This document shows positions 1 through 13,172 of a stretch of DNA of 64,000 bases, one piece after another. The DNA is from Ichthyophthirius multifiliis (Eukaryota; Ciliophora; Oligohymenophorea; Hymenostomatida): assembly GCF_000220395.1 (NCBI RefSeq), contig NW_004086406.1:124001-188000 (forward strand), written 5' to 3'. The notes under the pieces were generated by a model. That model was not told the DNA's origin. It saw nothing but the letters and a program-made list of their open reading frames with translations, and did not search any database. Both the position numbers and the translations under genes were made by a program. The stretch's first letter is position 1. Every line of letters starts with the position of its first letter.

Positions 1-65
1 TTCTTTAATTAATCTTTTTTTAAATATAACTAAAAAGTTATATTTTTAAATAATTGAATTTTGTT

Positions 66-100
<35 letters not shown>

Positions 101-992
101 ATTTTATGTATTTATATATATATATTTATATATTTAAATTAATGATAATCCTAAAAATTATATACTTGAATTAAAGAAATTTTTATTTTTATTAATCTTA
201 TTTATTATATTTTTTATCTATTTAACCTATCAAAGAATCTAATAATTTCACAATTTCAGAAGATTTTAAATTTTATAAAATCAAATAGTTTGCAATTATT
301 TTTTACTATTTTTTATCAAGATATATATAAATTCATATAGATTATCGCTTAAAGTCAAAATAAGACAATAATTGATAATTTGAAAACATAATATTATAAA
401 AGTAACTATAACTATTCTTATATATTTTTTATTTTGTTTTATAGAACAGAATTTCAAAAAAAATTGAATGTGGAAGAAAATTAATTAAAATCAAAAATTT
501 ATTTTCCTTAATTTTTTTATATAAATTTTTGAAAAAATAACTAAATATCCAATTAATTATAAATAATTAAAAGTAAACTAATCTTATAATAAATATTTTT
601 TTTTACTATTTTTTTTTATAAAGAATTTCTTTTTAATATTAATTAGATAAATTCTTTTTTGAAAATACTCTTAATAAGTTATAAAATAAAAATAAAGAAA
701 AAAAAGTATATTGAAATTTTTTAGTTTGTAAATTATTAAAATATATAATTTATTTTATAAATATTTTTTTTTCATATTTAAAACTGTTATTAATATATAT
801 ACTTTTATTTATTATTTTCATCTATTATTGTTAAATTAAAATCAAATTATTTAATATTTTCATATATTGTTTTCAAATTAAACTAACTATTATATATTAA
901 TTATTATTTCTCTTCATTTTATTGAAATTCATCTAATTTTATTTTAAAATATGTTTTTCCTTAAATAAAAAATGGTTCAGTATTTAATAAAA
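1..992. other. A/T-rich intergenic DNA
   Basis: About 1 kb downstream of the TRAPPC9 3' end. It holds an AT dinucleotide run near 69-96 and nothing with coding composition that I can defend. A 77-codon TGA-terminated frame begins at 142 (+), but open frames of that size are expected by chance here, so it is not called. Confidence 0.6.
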
Positions 993-3900
993 TCATTAAA
1001 TTATTATCTAAAAAGCAATTATTTTAATTAATTAAAATAGAATAGTATAAAATAATATTATTTATTCAAAATGGCAATGACTTTAAACGTTAATGTTTTA
1101 TAAGTAAACTCTCTAAATTTATTATTCATTTAATTAAGGATATTCTAAAAAGCCTTCTATTTAACTTTCTTAATCTTTCCATTTTATTTAAAGAATCTAA
1201 TTTAAATTTCTGAAATCATCCTTATTGATTTTCTATATTTAGAAAACTTTAATTAACTTATCTATCTTATTTAATAAATTATAATTTTCTATTTTCTCTG
1301 AATTTTCATGATTTTTTTAAATAAATTCAATATTTATCTCTCTATTCTTGGAATTTTCTAATTTTATTATTTTGACTTAGATGTAAAAAAAATTGTTTAA
1401 ATAATAGTTTTTAAAATTTTCTATTTCTTCAGCTATTTCGTTTTTTTCAAAGATTTAAATACTATCTATTTTTACACATTAATAAGTTAAAATTTATTTT
1501 TTTATATTTAATTCTTTCACATAATTACTTTGATCATTTTACATATAAAATATTTAAAAAGTTATAAAAGATAACTTTTTATATTTTTTATATTCAAATA
1601 ATATATAAATTTATATATAATGATATACATAAATATATATATAAATAATAATAATAAAAAAACTTCAGAAGGATTTTATTTTAAAGAAGGCAATTGTAAA
1701 TATATTTCGTTTTCATTTTAATTTTCATGTTTAATTTATTAAGCAAGGATTAATGTTAATTTTTGATTAAAATTAATTTATATTTATTCGAAATCTTAAT
1801 AGTTGTATTAAACTAAGAAATTAATTTAATAAGAAAGAATATATAAATATATATAAAAACATTATTAAATAGGAGGGTTTTTATAATTGATACAAACTAA
1901 AACTTTAATTCTACTAACAGGAACCTAACTATTATTTTAAGGACTAATTTAAACTATATTTATTATGACTATTCAAAAATTAAATTATCGAATTCGTCAT
2001 TCTCACCAATAATTTCGCAATTTAAAATTGGTTATTTTTCATAAATAACAATTTCTTTTAAATTATAAAGTTTCCTTTTATCATCAAGATCTTTTTTTTG
2101 ATGATATATATATAATTAAAATATATATTTTAAAAAAAAAAATATTTACTTTGTTTCATAGTGAAACCTTTTTCATCAACCAATTATTAATATAAAGTAT
2201 TAAAAACTCTAAAATTTAGCCCTAAAATTTACAATTTACCCGCACTTAAAGCTTTTGTATTCAATTCAATAAAAACTTCTTTATCATTTGAATTAATTTG
2301 CACACTTTTCGGATAATTTAAAACCTAAACACCTTAAGTTTCTAATGAAATACAATCAATAATGTACTAAATTTTTAAAGGATTAGCAAGCTTTATTTTA
2401 AAATTTATATTTTCATCTATACTAAATTTTAAATTGTTTAATCCTTTATTTTAAAATGGGTTATAAATAAATATTGATTCTTTTTTAGATTAAATTATGG
2501 GTTTTATGAAATTTTCTTAATCGGAAGGAAATATTTCAATAATTAAAAGCTATGGGGTCTGATTCATTATGAAGTAATCATATTAACTCAAAATAAGGAT
2601 TTATTTGATAAAGGTAATTAAATATGTTTTATTTATATTTTATTATTTAATTATCGAATATTCTTAATATCAATTTTATAATTTTTGATTTCCTTTTTTT
2701 ATATATATTATATAAATTTATATATATATTATATTTTACATTTAATTATCAGTAAAGCTCTCATACAAATCATTTAAAATTGAAAATTTATATTTAAAAC
2801 CAACCTTACTTGCATAATTTTCCTTCATTATTGAAAGGACTTAACTCAAATAACTAATAATATTTCGCACATATTAAAATTAGTTTTTGAAAAATTTATT
2901 AACTTTCCTTTTATAATAAATATGCTGCCTATTTTTTAATATTGTAAATATAATTTATTTTATTTTTTAAAAAAAATCTAAAATTATTAACTTTTCGTAA
3001 ATAAAAAGCATATTTTCGCTCGAATTTCAGACTTTTGTACATTGAAGCTATTTTTTAATATTATTAAGAAAGATAATATTTATCATTAGTATTTTTGAAC
3101 AATTCAAAAATGTTTACAGCTTCATTAAATTCAAATTTGAAATTTAATTATTTAAGAGAAATTAAATATTTAAAAGTAAATAAATAAAAAAAATATTCGA
3201 ATTTTGTTTTCTAAATGTTAGTTATAGTTTCTTTCATTTAAACTATTAATTCTTGTTTTTTAGAAGTATCATTTTATAATATGTTATAATAAATACAAGC
3301 ACTCATTCCACAAAAAGAACCTGCAATCCATAAAAAATCATCGGTTTTTTTTTATAACTTAATACCTTCTTAGAAATAAATAATTGCATCTTCAGTACTT
3401 AAAAACATTTAGGAATATTCGCCCATAGTCTTTTATGCCCTTCCATCTTTTCTTTTCTTCATCTTTGATTAATCGTTTATTTTTTCTTCTTATTAGTTTA
3501 TAAAAATTGCGTTTTAAGAATCATTTCTTTTTTTATTTTTAATAATTTTTATTTAGTTAATTCATATTTTTAATTTACATTAATTTTTCGAATTATGTAG
3601 ATAAGAATATCGATATTTCTAATACAAGTTAGTTTATATGAGTTTTTAATTCATTTATAAAAATTTCTTCATTTTATAAAGTTTAAATATTTATATATAT
3701 AAAACTATACTCAAAATTTAAAATTGTATTTATCTCTTATTCATTATTATTACCAATAATAAATAATCTTAATAAAGATTATCTATATTATTATAAATTC
3801 TATATATTATTATAAAATATAAAATCATAAAATCAATATTTTAATTAATACATTTTTTAATTATTAATATTTTAATTTAAAACTTTCAATTTCATTTAAA

Positions 3901-4369
3901 TCAGTCAAATTACATATTGCAATTCCAAAAACAGGTTTTCTATTTTTATAATTAAGAATTTGTTTATATTTTACAAGTTTTTTATTATATTTACATAAAG
4001 ATATCATATCCTATCCATTCAGTTTATTGTATATTTTATTAGAATTGTAAATCTAATATTTTTTTATTCCAATCCTTTTATTAGTTTATTTTTAAATATA
4101 TCTTAAATAAAATAATTAATTTTTACTTTATATTTTAAAAAAGGAGATAGCTTTATTTATATAATTTTTTTAATTGATTAATCGATTTCCATATTTTATG
4201 TTGCTTTATTAAATAAAATCAAAATATCATCAAATTTTTCTTTTTCAAAATTTATTTAATGAGTCTGAATTAATGTTATAAAATGCTCATCAAAACTTCT
4301 ATAAATATTATTTTTTGGCTACATATTCTTTATTTATTAAACTATTTATTAAGTTATATCTTTATCCAT
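993..4369 (-). CDS. TRAPPC9: TRAPPC9/Trs120-like TRAPPII subunit
   Basis: Subunit of the TRAPPII tethering complex that acts with Rab GTPases at the Golgi. Known from the family: Trs120/TRAPPC9 is about 1,150 residues. Seen here: the start MDKDITQQIVQQIK; then KPVFGIAICNLTDL; SLLRLFIIGN; the hallmark TDDFLWIAGSFCGMSACIYY; EFNEAVNIFELF; KYAFYLRKAAYLL; GWFQIQ; and a C-terminal beta-rich part with KESIFIYNP and ILQIKWKDQESQIEGFLEYP. All match human TRAPPC9 in order. At least seven short GT-AG introns (52-78 nt) are needed, for example the phase-preserving one that joins EWIGYDIFI to KPVFG. One nucleotide too many near 2771-2789 breaks the frame just after GWFQIQ. A second join near 2590-2620 and a stretch near 1870-1950 could not be assigned cleanly. 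Family call firm; exon map incomplete. Confidence 0.85.
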
Positions 4370-4768
4370 TTTATAAATAACTTATATATATATATAGAAA
4401 ATCGTATAATTTATATTTTATTTATTTAAAAATATATTTTAATTTATTTCTAATAATAACTATAAAAAATAAAATCAAATAATATAAGATATAAGCATTT
4501 ATATTTAATTATTTGAATTTGAATTTAATTATTTTTAAGGTTTAAAACAAATCCTTTAAAAAAATATAAAAACATAAATAATTTATGTAAAAAAAAAAAG
4601 CAAATAAAGTTTAATTTATTAAAAATTATTTTTAAAATGATACGTAAAATAAATAAAATAATTTAAAATCAAGGTTTTATGTATCTTTTAAGGTTTATGA
4701 ATAATTTTTTTTTGAGGATTTTAAGCATCATTTATAATAAAATAAAATAAAAAAATAAAAAGTTATAA

Positions 4769-5206
4769 ATGAAAATTAAAATTAAAATATTTTTAACATT
4801 ATTCTTAATAAAAAATATATTTTGCTATTTAAATTATAAAGAAGGTAATGCTTTATAATTTTGCTTTTTTAAACATCAAATACCTCTTGATCTTGAATAA
4901 GATCCTGATTTACATAAATATAGCGGTGCATATGTAAATACAAGAATATATAGAAATGGATTGAAACTTTTCAATGATTGCTTTTCTTATTAATTTAAAA
5001 TGTATCCTAATTTAGATTCAGTATAAACACTTGCTACATTATGTCCTTTGATAACTCTTGATACAGGATATTAAGAATAAATTGATAAGCAAAGAGATTT
5101 ATTGGATTGTATTGCTAAGTTAACTCCTTTTACAAATGAAAATAAATAACGTATTTTATTATTTTATATTAGTATTTTATGGTTTATATCTTCACTAGTA
5201 TTATGA
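4769..5206 (+). CDS. small secreted or surface hypothetical protein
   Basis: Single exon, 145 residues, ending in TGA. I do not recognise a family. The first 19 residues (MKIKIKIFLTLFLIKNIFC) look like a signal peptide with a cleavage-like Cys. The middle is polar and ordinary in composition (DPDLHKYSGAYVNTRIYRNG, LATLCPLITLDTGY). The last 18 residues (RILLFYISILWFISSLVL) are strongly hydrophobic with nothing after them, as in a GPI-attachment signal or a C-terminal membrane anchor. This start is the only ATG before the hydrophobic segment. It is divergent from TRAPPC9, with a 400-bp shared upstream region. That it is a coding gene rests on G+C well above its surroundings. Confidence 0.6.
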
Positions 5207-5914
5207 TTTTCTATTTATTTTATTAAATAAATTTATATTCAAAAACATAATTATTTATTTAATAATTTTTTTTATAATTATATTTAATTTTTTTTATATA
5301 TTATTGTTATCGTATAAAAAAATAGATTATATAAAAATAAAAAATATTAAGGTTAAATATAATTTTATAATTAAAAAAAATTCCAAAACAAATTAAAAGA
5401 AAAGTAATATAAATTATTCACAATAAATAATAAACTAAAATAAAAATAAAAATAAACATATTTGTATATTATACTAATAAAAATAATTTTCATATTAATT
5501 ATTTTAATATTTTAAATTTGTTTTTTAGAATTATTGTTTATATAATATTAAATTAATATAAATATTTGCTTATTTTTTTTAGAAATAATATTTTTTATTT
5601 AACAAATAGTATTCTAGAATACTTAAATTGTATATTTTTTTATTTTATATATATATATATATTAAATATCCAAATATTTTTAAAAAATTGTTAAAAAAAC
5701 ATGTAAATAATATTAAAAATATAAAATTATATTTTAAAATTAAATGGAAAAAAAGAATTTTACTTGATTATTAGATATTTCTAGAAAGCAATAAAACCAA
5801 ATAAAAAAAAATAAAATTAAAATAAAAAAAAAGATATAATTTTTTTTTACAAATAAAAGCAAAAAACTAAAAAATATTATTAATAAAAAATTAAATAAAA
5901 CAAAAAATAAAAAA
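5207..5914. other. A/T-rich spacer upstream of HSP60
   Basis: Seven hundred bases of nearly pure A/T with short (TA)n near 5646-5662. It must contain the HSP60 promoter, but I see no recognisable element such as a heat-shock GAA/TTC array. Confidence 0.5.
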
Positions 5915-7771
5915 ATGTTCCTTTAAAAATCCTTAAAAACATCTAGTAAACTTCTTACTTAACAATTCCCTTTCTTCTTTGCCGCCAAAGAATTAAGTTT
6001 TGGCAACGAATGTAGATAAAAAATGTTAGTAGGTTGTGAAAAACTTGCAGACGCTGTATAAACTACATTAGGTCCCAAAGGGCGTAATGTTGTAATTGAA
6101 CAGTAATAAATAAATTCATATATATATTTTTTTTAAAAAAAATACAATAAATAGAACATTTGGATCTCCAAAAATAACAAAAGATGGTGTTACAGTTGCT
6201 AAAAGTATTGAATTTTCTGATAAATTTGAAAACATAGGTGCTTCATTAGTAAAATAAGTTGCTTAAAAAACCAATGATGAAGCCGGAGATGGAACAACCA
6301 CTGCCACTATATTAGCAAGAGCAATATTCAAAGAAGGATGTAAATCAGTAGCTGCAGGAATGAACCCTATGGATTTAAGAAGAGGAATAAATTTAGCTGT
6401 AGATCATATAGTTAAAACTTTAAAAAATAATTCAAAACCTGTCAATACATCTTAATTAATTTCTAATGTAGCTACTATTTCTGCTAATGGAGACCGTGAA
6501 ATCGGAGATATTATTGCTAAATTAATGGAAAAAACTGGAGAACATGGAACTATAACAGTGGCTGATGGTATTTTATATTTTTATTTAAAAATATTTTTAT
6601 TAAAATATAAAAAAATAAGGAAAAACATTAAGTCATGAAATCGAATTTGTTGAAGGTATGAGATTTGATAGAGGATACATTTCTCCATATTTTGTAAACA
6701 ACACAAAATCTTAAAAATGTGAATTAGATAACCCTTTAATTTTAATAGCTGAAAAGAAAATATCTAATGTATAAAGTATTTTACCTTTCCTTGAACATGC
6801 AATGAAATAAAACAAACCTATCCTTTTAATTTGCGAAGATGTTGAATCTGAAGCTTTAGCAACTTTAGTTGTAAATAAAATTAGAGGAGGTTTGAATGTT
6901 TGTGCTGTTAAGGCTCCCGCTTTTGGTGATAATAGAAAATCTATTTTAAATGATATTGCTATTTTGACTAATGGTGTTGTAATTAGTGAAGAAGTTGGCT
7001 TAAACTTTGAAAATGCGGAAATTAGTATAAAATTATATATATTATATATATAATATTTATAAAAAAAAAGATGTACTTGGAAGTTGCAAGAAAGTCATTG
7101 TAACAAAAGATGATACTGTCATAATGGATGGAGCTGGTGAATAAGAAGCAATAACAGAAAGATGTGTTTAAATAAAAGAATAAATTAGTAATAGCACCTC
7201 AGAATATGATAAAGAAAAACTTTAAGAAAGACTAGCTAAATTTTAAGGAGGAGTTGGAGTTATTAAAGTAGGAGGAGCTTCAGAAGTAGAAGTAGGAGAA
7301 ATTAAAGATAGAATCACAGACGCCTTATGTGCTACTAAAGCTGCTGTTTAAGAAGGTATTGTTATCGGAGGTGGTTGCGCTTTATTATATTCTTCTAAAT
7401 GCTTAGATTAATTAAAAGGAGAAAATTTCGATTAAAACATAGGTATCTAAATTGTTAAAAAATCTATTTAAATCCCTTGCAAAACTATCGCAGAAAACGC
7501 CGGTAAAGAAGGAGCTATTATTGTTGGTAAACTTCTTGAATAAAACGATGAAGCCATTGGTTACGATGCCGCCAAGGATGTCTATTGTAACTTATTTGAT
7601 GCTGGAATTATTGATCCAACTAAAGTTGTTAGAAGAGCACTTATTGATGCAACCTCTGTTGCCTCTTTAATGATCACTTCTGAATGTATTGTTGTTGAAG
7701 ATGTTAAAGATAAGAAAGATGGTCCTAAAATGCCTATGGGAGGTATGGGTGGAATGGGTGATATGTATTGA
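5915..7771 (+). CDS. HSP60: mitochondrial chaperonin HSP60 (GroEL type)
   Basis: Group I chaperonin that folds proteins in the mitochondrial matrix. Exons 5915-6102, 6155-6567, 6620-7024 and 7071-7771 join in frame to 568 residues; the three introns are 52, 52 and 46 nt. A Ser/Lys/Gln-rich leader ([14 protein letters not shown]) precedes [15 protein letters not shown], typical of a mitochondrial presequence. Motifs in order: [23 protein letters not shown], the ATPase motif [65 protein letters not shown], and the terminal Gly-Gly-Met repeat [10 protein letters not shown]. Many Gln are coded TAA, which establishes the genetic code. Convergent with the MORN gene, 197 bp away. Confidence 0.97.
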
Positions 7772-7968
7772 AAAAATAAATTTTACGTTTTTTTTTTTTA
7801 TAATTATCAATTTTAGTTATTATTTTGTATGTTTTTTATTTAAGTATTTTATACATATTTTTTTTTAAACACAATAAATCATAAACCTATATATTAATTA
7901 CAATTCTATTAAAGATAAATCTTTTATTCAATAAATGCAAAAATTCACTATTCTCTTTTTAATAAAAT

Positions 7969-9536
7969 TCATTAATTCTATTAAGCTTAAGAAGATAAAA
8001 GGCTTTTTAAATCAAAATCAGTATCATTTTCTAACCATTTTATTCTTTTGCTTTCTTCCCAAATCCCTAATTTTACTGATCCATCAGGTAATATATATTT
8101 ACCTTTGCCATGTTATCTAAAAAAGGAAAAAAATAAATAAATACTATTTATAAAATATATAGTTACTTTCCATTCGTCCAATTTCCCTCATATCTTCTTC
8201 CATCAGCCCAAGTATAAATTCCATAGCCATTCTTTTTATCATATAAATATTCTCCTTCATATTTTCTTCCATCTTTCCAAGTATATATACCTTTTCCATG
8301 CATATTATTATTAAGCCAATCGCCCTTATTTTTTTTAGTATTTGATATTAATGTTTTTTTTATAAAACTTCATATCTGCGTCCATCTGCCCATATATAAA
8401 TTCCTTTCCCTGAAATTCTAAATGAAATTTATAATAAATTAATAAATGCTTAAAACAAATATAAAATTAAAAACCTATTTTCAAACCAATTACCTATATA
8501 TTAAGAATTATCACTCCAAATATATTTCCCTTCGCCATGCTTTTTGCCTTCTTTATAATATCCTTCATATTTTGATCCATCAGTCCAAATTTCTATTCCA
8601 AATCCATCTTATAAATCATCTTTCCAATGACCTTTATTTTATATCATTAATTTTCTTAATAAATAATTAAAACCTTGATAAGTAGCACCATTAATGTGTA
8701 TATAATTTCCAAAGCCGTTTGCTTTATCTTATTCCCATTATCCGTCATATATATCACCATCTACATGCCAAAATTTACCTTATCCGCTTACTTTATTATC
8801 TTTCCAATAACCTAAAGTTTTTTTTTTTTTTTAAATTAAAAATTTATAAATAAAATACATTACCTTCGTATTTTGCTCCATCAGCCCAAGTTTAAATTCC
8901 ATAGCCATCTCTACATTTACCTATAATTTTTTAAAAGATATTAAAAAGATAATATAAATTAAAAAATATTATAAAAAAAGTTAATATAAACAAAATTCTT
9001 TTGTATTAAGAAAATAAAACCAATCCACTCTCCTGTATATACAACTCCAATTTGAAATTCAAAAGGAGCTTTTTTTTCTCTTTTTAAATTTTAATTATCA
9101 TTAGTATTAATATTAGATATATCCTCATCTTGGGTATTTCTTTAATCTTCTTAAAACTAGATTTACAAATTATTAAGAAATTATTAATCACTTTCAAAAT
9201 TATTTTTAGTTTATATTTTAATATTAATTTTTTCTTAATTGTTTTATATTATCAATTTTTCATCTATATTATCGTCACTATATTTTTTTTTTTCATTATC
9301 TTTATAATTATTTGAATAGATATATATTTTTTTTGCTGGATTTTATTTTTCTTTTTTATACTTTTATTGCTTTCATTATCAATACTATTTTTTTTATTAC
9401 TATTATTCAATTTTTAAGAGTTTGAATCTTAATATAATGCTGCAGTTCCTACATTTTAATTTACATCTCCTTATTCAGTTTTTATTTCTGTTTATTTATT
9501 TGCTTAACAACATGCTGAAGAGCAATCTTATCCCAT
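7969..9536 (-). CDS. MORN-repeat protein with predicted N-terminal acylation
   Basis: MORN repeats are about 23-residue beta-hairpin units that bind membranes or scaffold cortical and ciliary complexes. The start MGQDCSSACC has Gly2 for N-myristoylation and Cys5, Cys9 and Cys10 for palmitoylation, so the protein is probably plasma-membrane or cortex bound. A polar Asn/Gln/Lys linker of about 110 residues follows, then roughly ten MORN units: [25 protein letters not shown], and last [20 protein letters not shown]. Five or more introns interrupt the repeats; one (8117-8166, 50 nt) restores GNWTNGK to QHGKGKY exactly. The C-terminus is SLLSSQAQQNQ. In animals and plants MORN blocks are fused to PIP5K or Alsin-type domains; no second domain is visible here. 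Confidence 0.9.
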
Positions 9537-10216
9537 AAATAATTTATATATTATTTTTAGTTAAATAATAAATATTTTGTTTTTCTTTAGCTTTAATTAA
9601 TTAAAACTATAATAAATTCTATATAAAATATTTTATTTATATTTTCTTTTTTTATAGTATTAATTATAATTTTTATTATAAATAAATTTATTAGATTTAT
9701 AGTTTATTAATTAAATATATTGAAAATTAATTGAAAAAGCGCAAATCTTTTTAATTTAATAATGGTATATATAATTGTTTATTTTTATATATTTACATAA
9801 AATTTTAATAATTTTATTCATAAATTATTTATCAAATATTTTTAAATATAACATTTTTTAAAAATAATTAAAAAATTAATAAATAATCTTATTATTAAGT
9901 ATTTTAAAAACAAATTATAATTTTAAAAATTTACAAATTTATTAAAACTCTAATTAAAATTAATTTAATATAAATAATGTAATAAATAATTTAAAAATAA
10001 CAATAAAATATTAAATAAATTAATAAATCTGATAACTTTATTTTCAATTCAATTAATAAAAAATAAATAAATATATATAAAATTTTAAATTAGTATATGT
10101 TAATATTTATAAATTATACCATTAATTATTATAACCAATAATATAACAAAGATTTAAAAACAAATGACCTGAATATTATTATTAATAGTAAGATTTCCTA
10201 AGCTTTTGTTAAGATT

Positions 10217-10268
<52 letters not shown>

Positions 10269-10314
10269 AGATTTAATAATAAAAGTTAAATCTTTCTATT
10301 TGGAGCAATTAATT
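9537..10314. other. A/T-rich spacer with (AT)n
   Basis: Shared upstream region of the divergent MORN gene and the small frame at 10315. It includes an AT dinucleotide run of about 50 bp near 10212-10264. No gene seen. Confidence 0.5.
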
Positions 10315-10668
10315 ATGGAAAACAAATTTAAAATTTAATAAAATTTATGGCAAAATTTATATACCAATTTAATAATTAAATAAAAACATATAAACGAACT
10401 TTAGGTTTAAAAAATATAAAAAGACATAATTTTAGTTTATAAAAAAAATTAATAAAATACCGAATCTTTTAAAATATTCAATACTAAAAAATCTAACAGC
10501 AAAAATTTTAACAATAATTAAAAATATAATATTAATTTAGGATTAAAAAAATTATTTAAAATAAAATAAAATTAATAGCATAACTTCTATAATCTCTGGA
10601 TATTTAATTTTTAAAAATTAAATAAATTTATGCCTTTTATTTTATCTACAATTAAAAAAATAACATGA
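10315..10668 (+). CDS. possible small Asn/Lys/Gln-rich hypothetical protein
   Basis: A 117-codon frame opening MENKFKIQQNLWQNLY and ending in TGA. No family is recognised. It is rich in N, K, Q and I, as both real linker proteins and random A/T DNA are in this genome, so it may be spurious. The small rise in G+C (Trp, Cys-free, a few Glu) is the only support. It lies 290 bp upstream of the RING gene on the same strand and could also be part of its 5' region. Confidence 0.25.
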
Positions 10669-10958
10669 TGATATTAATTATATATGTGATGACGGCTAAC
10701 CTAATATTTATTAAGTTATATAGAAAAATAATTATAAATTAAATAAATATATATTAATTAAAATTATAAATTTTTATTAAGGTCTTTAATTAAATGTTTA
10801 TTATTTTTTTAAAAAAATACATAAAATTATATTTAAAATATTAATTATTATCATTAATACAATTATTATAGCATATATAAATAATTTTATAATTAATACG
10901 TAAAAATAACAATTTTATAAAATTAAAAAATTACAATTTATTTATTTTATTGTACAAT

Positions 10959-11914
10959 ATGAACCAAAATTATTAATAAGAGAATACATTAACAGATACA
11001 ATGTTTGAATGTCCAATTTGTTTAAATATATTATTAAGGCCTGTAACTCTAACTTGTGGGCATAAGTATTATTTATAAATTTAGATTATATCTATTTTTT
11101 TATTTTTATTATTTATAAAATATTACCTTTAAATAAAGCTTTTGTGAATAATGTATTAAAAACGAACAGTTTTGTTTATTAAAATAATAATGTCCTGTAT
11201 GTAGAAAACTATTTTTAGTTAACTTAAGAGTAAAACAAAAACAATAAATAATATAAATATCTAATTCTTTAGATTCACAAAATTTATTCATATATTATAT
11301 TTATTTCTTTTTTAATAAATATTTTTAGATAATTAAAGTCAATCTTCTTTTAGATATATTTATTAATGAATATTTTAAAAACAATAAGGTATAAATTATA
11401 TTTAATTATTTTAAAAACATTTTTTTTTAAAAAAAAGGAATATTAATAAAAAAGAAATTAATATTATGACAATTTAAAATAAAAAAAATTAGCAGAATAT
11501 AAAAAATATTAAGCAAATTTTGGAAATAAATAATAATATTATCTACTTACACAAGAAAATGTTTACCTTTTATATCTTTAGGTACATTTTATATTTTTAA
11601 AATATAAATGGTTGTTTTTATAATTAAAATAATAAAATTTAAAAGGATTTTCTATATTTTTACTATATTTAATAAAATATTAATTATCTAAAATTGATGT
11701 TATAAAGCTAGAATTGTCATACACGTAACAATTAAATAAGATTTTTAGTTTGATAAAATACTCAAATACAAAAAGTGATAAATAAAATAAAGAATAAACA
11801 GAGAGTTAATCTTAGAAAAATTCAATAAATTTATAAAATTTGGTTTTTACTAAATTAATTAAATACTTATTTACTAATTATATAAGACTTTCTTTACCTT
11901 CTGAATCATAATGA
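10959..11914 (+). CDS. RING-finger protein, probable E3 ubiquitin ligase
   Basis: Residues 15-65 form a C3HC4 RING: CPICLNILLRPVTLTCGHNF, then CEQCIKNEQFC and CPVCRKLFLV. The eight zinc ligands are complete, so E2 binding is expected. Intron 11066-11138 (73 nt) splits the His codon region and joins CGH to NFCEQC in phase. A second intron of about 50 nt follows NEYFKNNK. The remaining 200 residues are hydrophobic/Lys-rich (QVHFIFLKYKWLFLQLKQQN) and match nothing I recognise; they may be a substrate-binding or LON-like fold, but I cannot show that. Start chosen as the ATG giving MNQNYQQENTLTDTMFECPIC. Ends SLPSESQ-TGA. Confidence 0.82.
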
Positions 11915-12321
11915 GACTAATCTATTTTCTTCACAAAAATGTACTTAAATAATATAACTAAAAGAATATAAGTTTAAAAAATATATATGTATAAAATAAT
12001 GATAAAATTTAATTTTTTTTCAAAAAACAACTAATCCAAAATAAAAAATAATGTTTATTCTAAAAAAAAAGATTACATATTAATTTAAATAATAATTTCT
12101 TATTAAGTAAAATTATTATAAAAACGATAAATAATTAAAAAATTAATATTTTAAAATTTTAAAATTTTTAGTTTAATTCAATTAATAAACAATATATAAT
12201 TAATGAAAAAAATATAATATTAGAGCATATTTTTATTCTTTATGTATAAAATTATCGATTAATAAAATCAAATGAATTTATTTTGTAAAGATGGAAACAT
12301 ATTAATCAAGAAATTTTTTAA
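11915..12321. other. spacer, convergent intergenic
   Basis: About 400 bp between the RING gene and the GTPase-fold-like gene. Only A/T-rich sequence; nothing supported. Confidence 0.5.
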
Positions 12322-12912
12322 TCAAATTAAAAATTTTAAAATATAATATATAAATAAAGTAAAAATCATATATTTTATTTTTTTATAGTATTTATTGTAG
12401 GTATTTTAATTTTATACTAATTCAAATCTTTAGCATTTAATATATTTAATAGATTTTCCTAATTCTATGAATATTTTATTTACTTCTTATTTAGAGAAGT
12501 TATCTATTTCTATATAAAATAAATTATGTTGATCGCTAAAGTTATTAATTTATTCCTAATTAATCAATATCTTCTTTTGCTTATTCTAAAATACTACAAG
12601 TAAATAAGCTGTTTCTTTATTAAATTCCCCAAGAAATTTTTTCATATTATTTAATACTAAATCAAAGCAATTTTCTAAATTTTTATTTAATAGTAAAATA
12701 ATTCCATCTACATCATATTACTTTATTTAATTGTAATTTGTGTATAAAAATAATTGTGTTTAATAATTTTCAATTTATATAATACGTTTAAATAAGTGTT
12801 AATTATCTTTAAATTTTTTAAGAGCAAAAGTTTTAACTATTTCTTTAAACGCATATTAATTTTCATAATAGTCATCATATATTAAAACATTTATATATTG
12901 TTATTTATTCAT
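12322..12912 (-). CDS. hypothetical protein, possible degenerate small-GTPase fold
   Basis: Single exon of 196 residues. The order of segments suggests a Rossmann/GTPase-like alpha-beta fold: strand YINVLIYDDYYE, strand TQLFLYTNYNQ, then QYDVDGIILLLNKNLENCFD (as in the G3/G4 region where Ras proteins have a hydrophobic strand then a variable helix), then AYLLVVFQNKQKK (a G4-like strand lacking the NKxD consensus) and HNLFYIEIDNF. There is no Walker A GxxxxGK. That pattern resembles pseudo-GTPases such as the AAGAB/p34 or IFT22 groups, but similarity is only by shape. Divergent from the TTL gene, 260 bp apart. Confidence 0.6.
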
Positions 12913-13172
12913 TTTTAAATAAAATACTTTTATAATTTTTTAAAGGTATAAATATTTATATTTATTTTATTAAAGTATTATATTTTTAATTAATTTTTAT
13001 TAAATAAATTTTATCAAGATATTTTATTTCTTTATTTTACAAATTTATAAGTGCATATAAATATTTTTTTTACTATATTTCCTAAATAAATTATATATTA
13101 AAATTATATAAAAATAAAACTATCTATATCTTTTTATAATTTTTTATATTGAAAAAATAAATTACGTAAAAA

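Noticed and set aside
142-375. 77-codon TGA-terminated frame near the window start
   Set aside because: Length is within chance expectation with one stop codon in A/T-rich DNA, and no motif is present.
1870-2550. Long plus-strand frame with good composition (reads KPFSSTNYQYKVLK)
   Set aside because: The opposite strand carries TRAPPC9 C-terminal sequence in order, so this is its antisense shadow.
7452-7670. 72-codon standard-code frame inside HSP60
   Set aside because: It is an out-of-frame shadow of the HSP60 exon; the real frame uses TAA/TAG as Gln.
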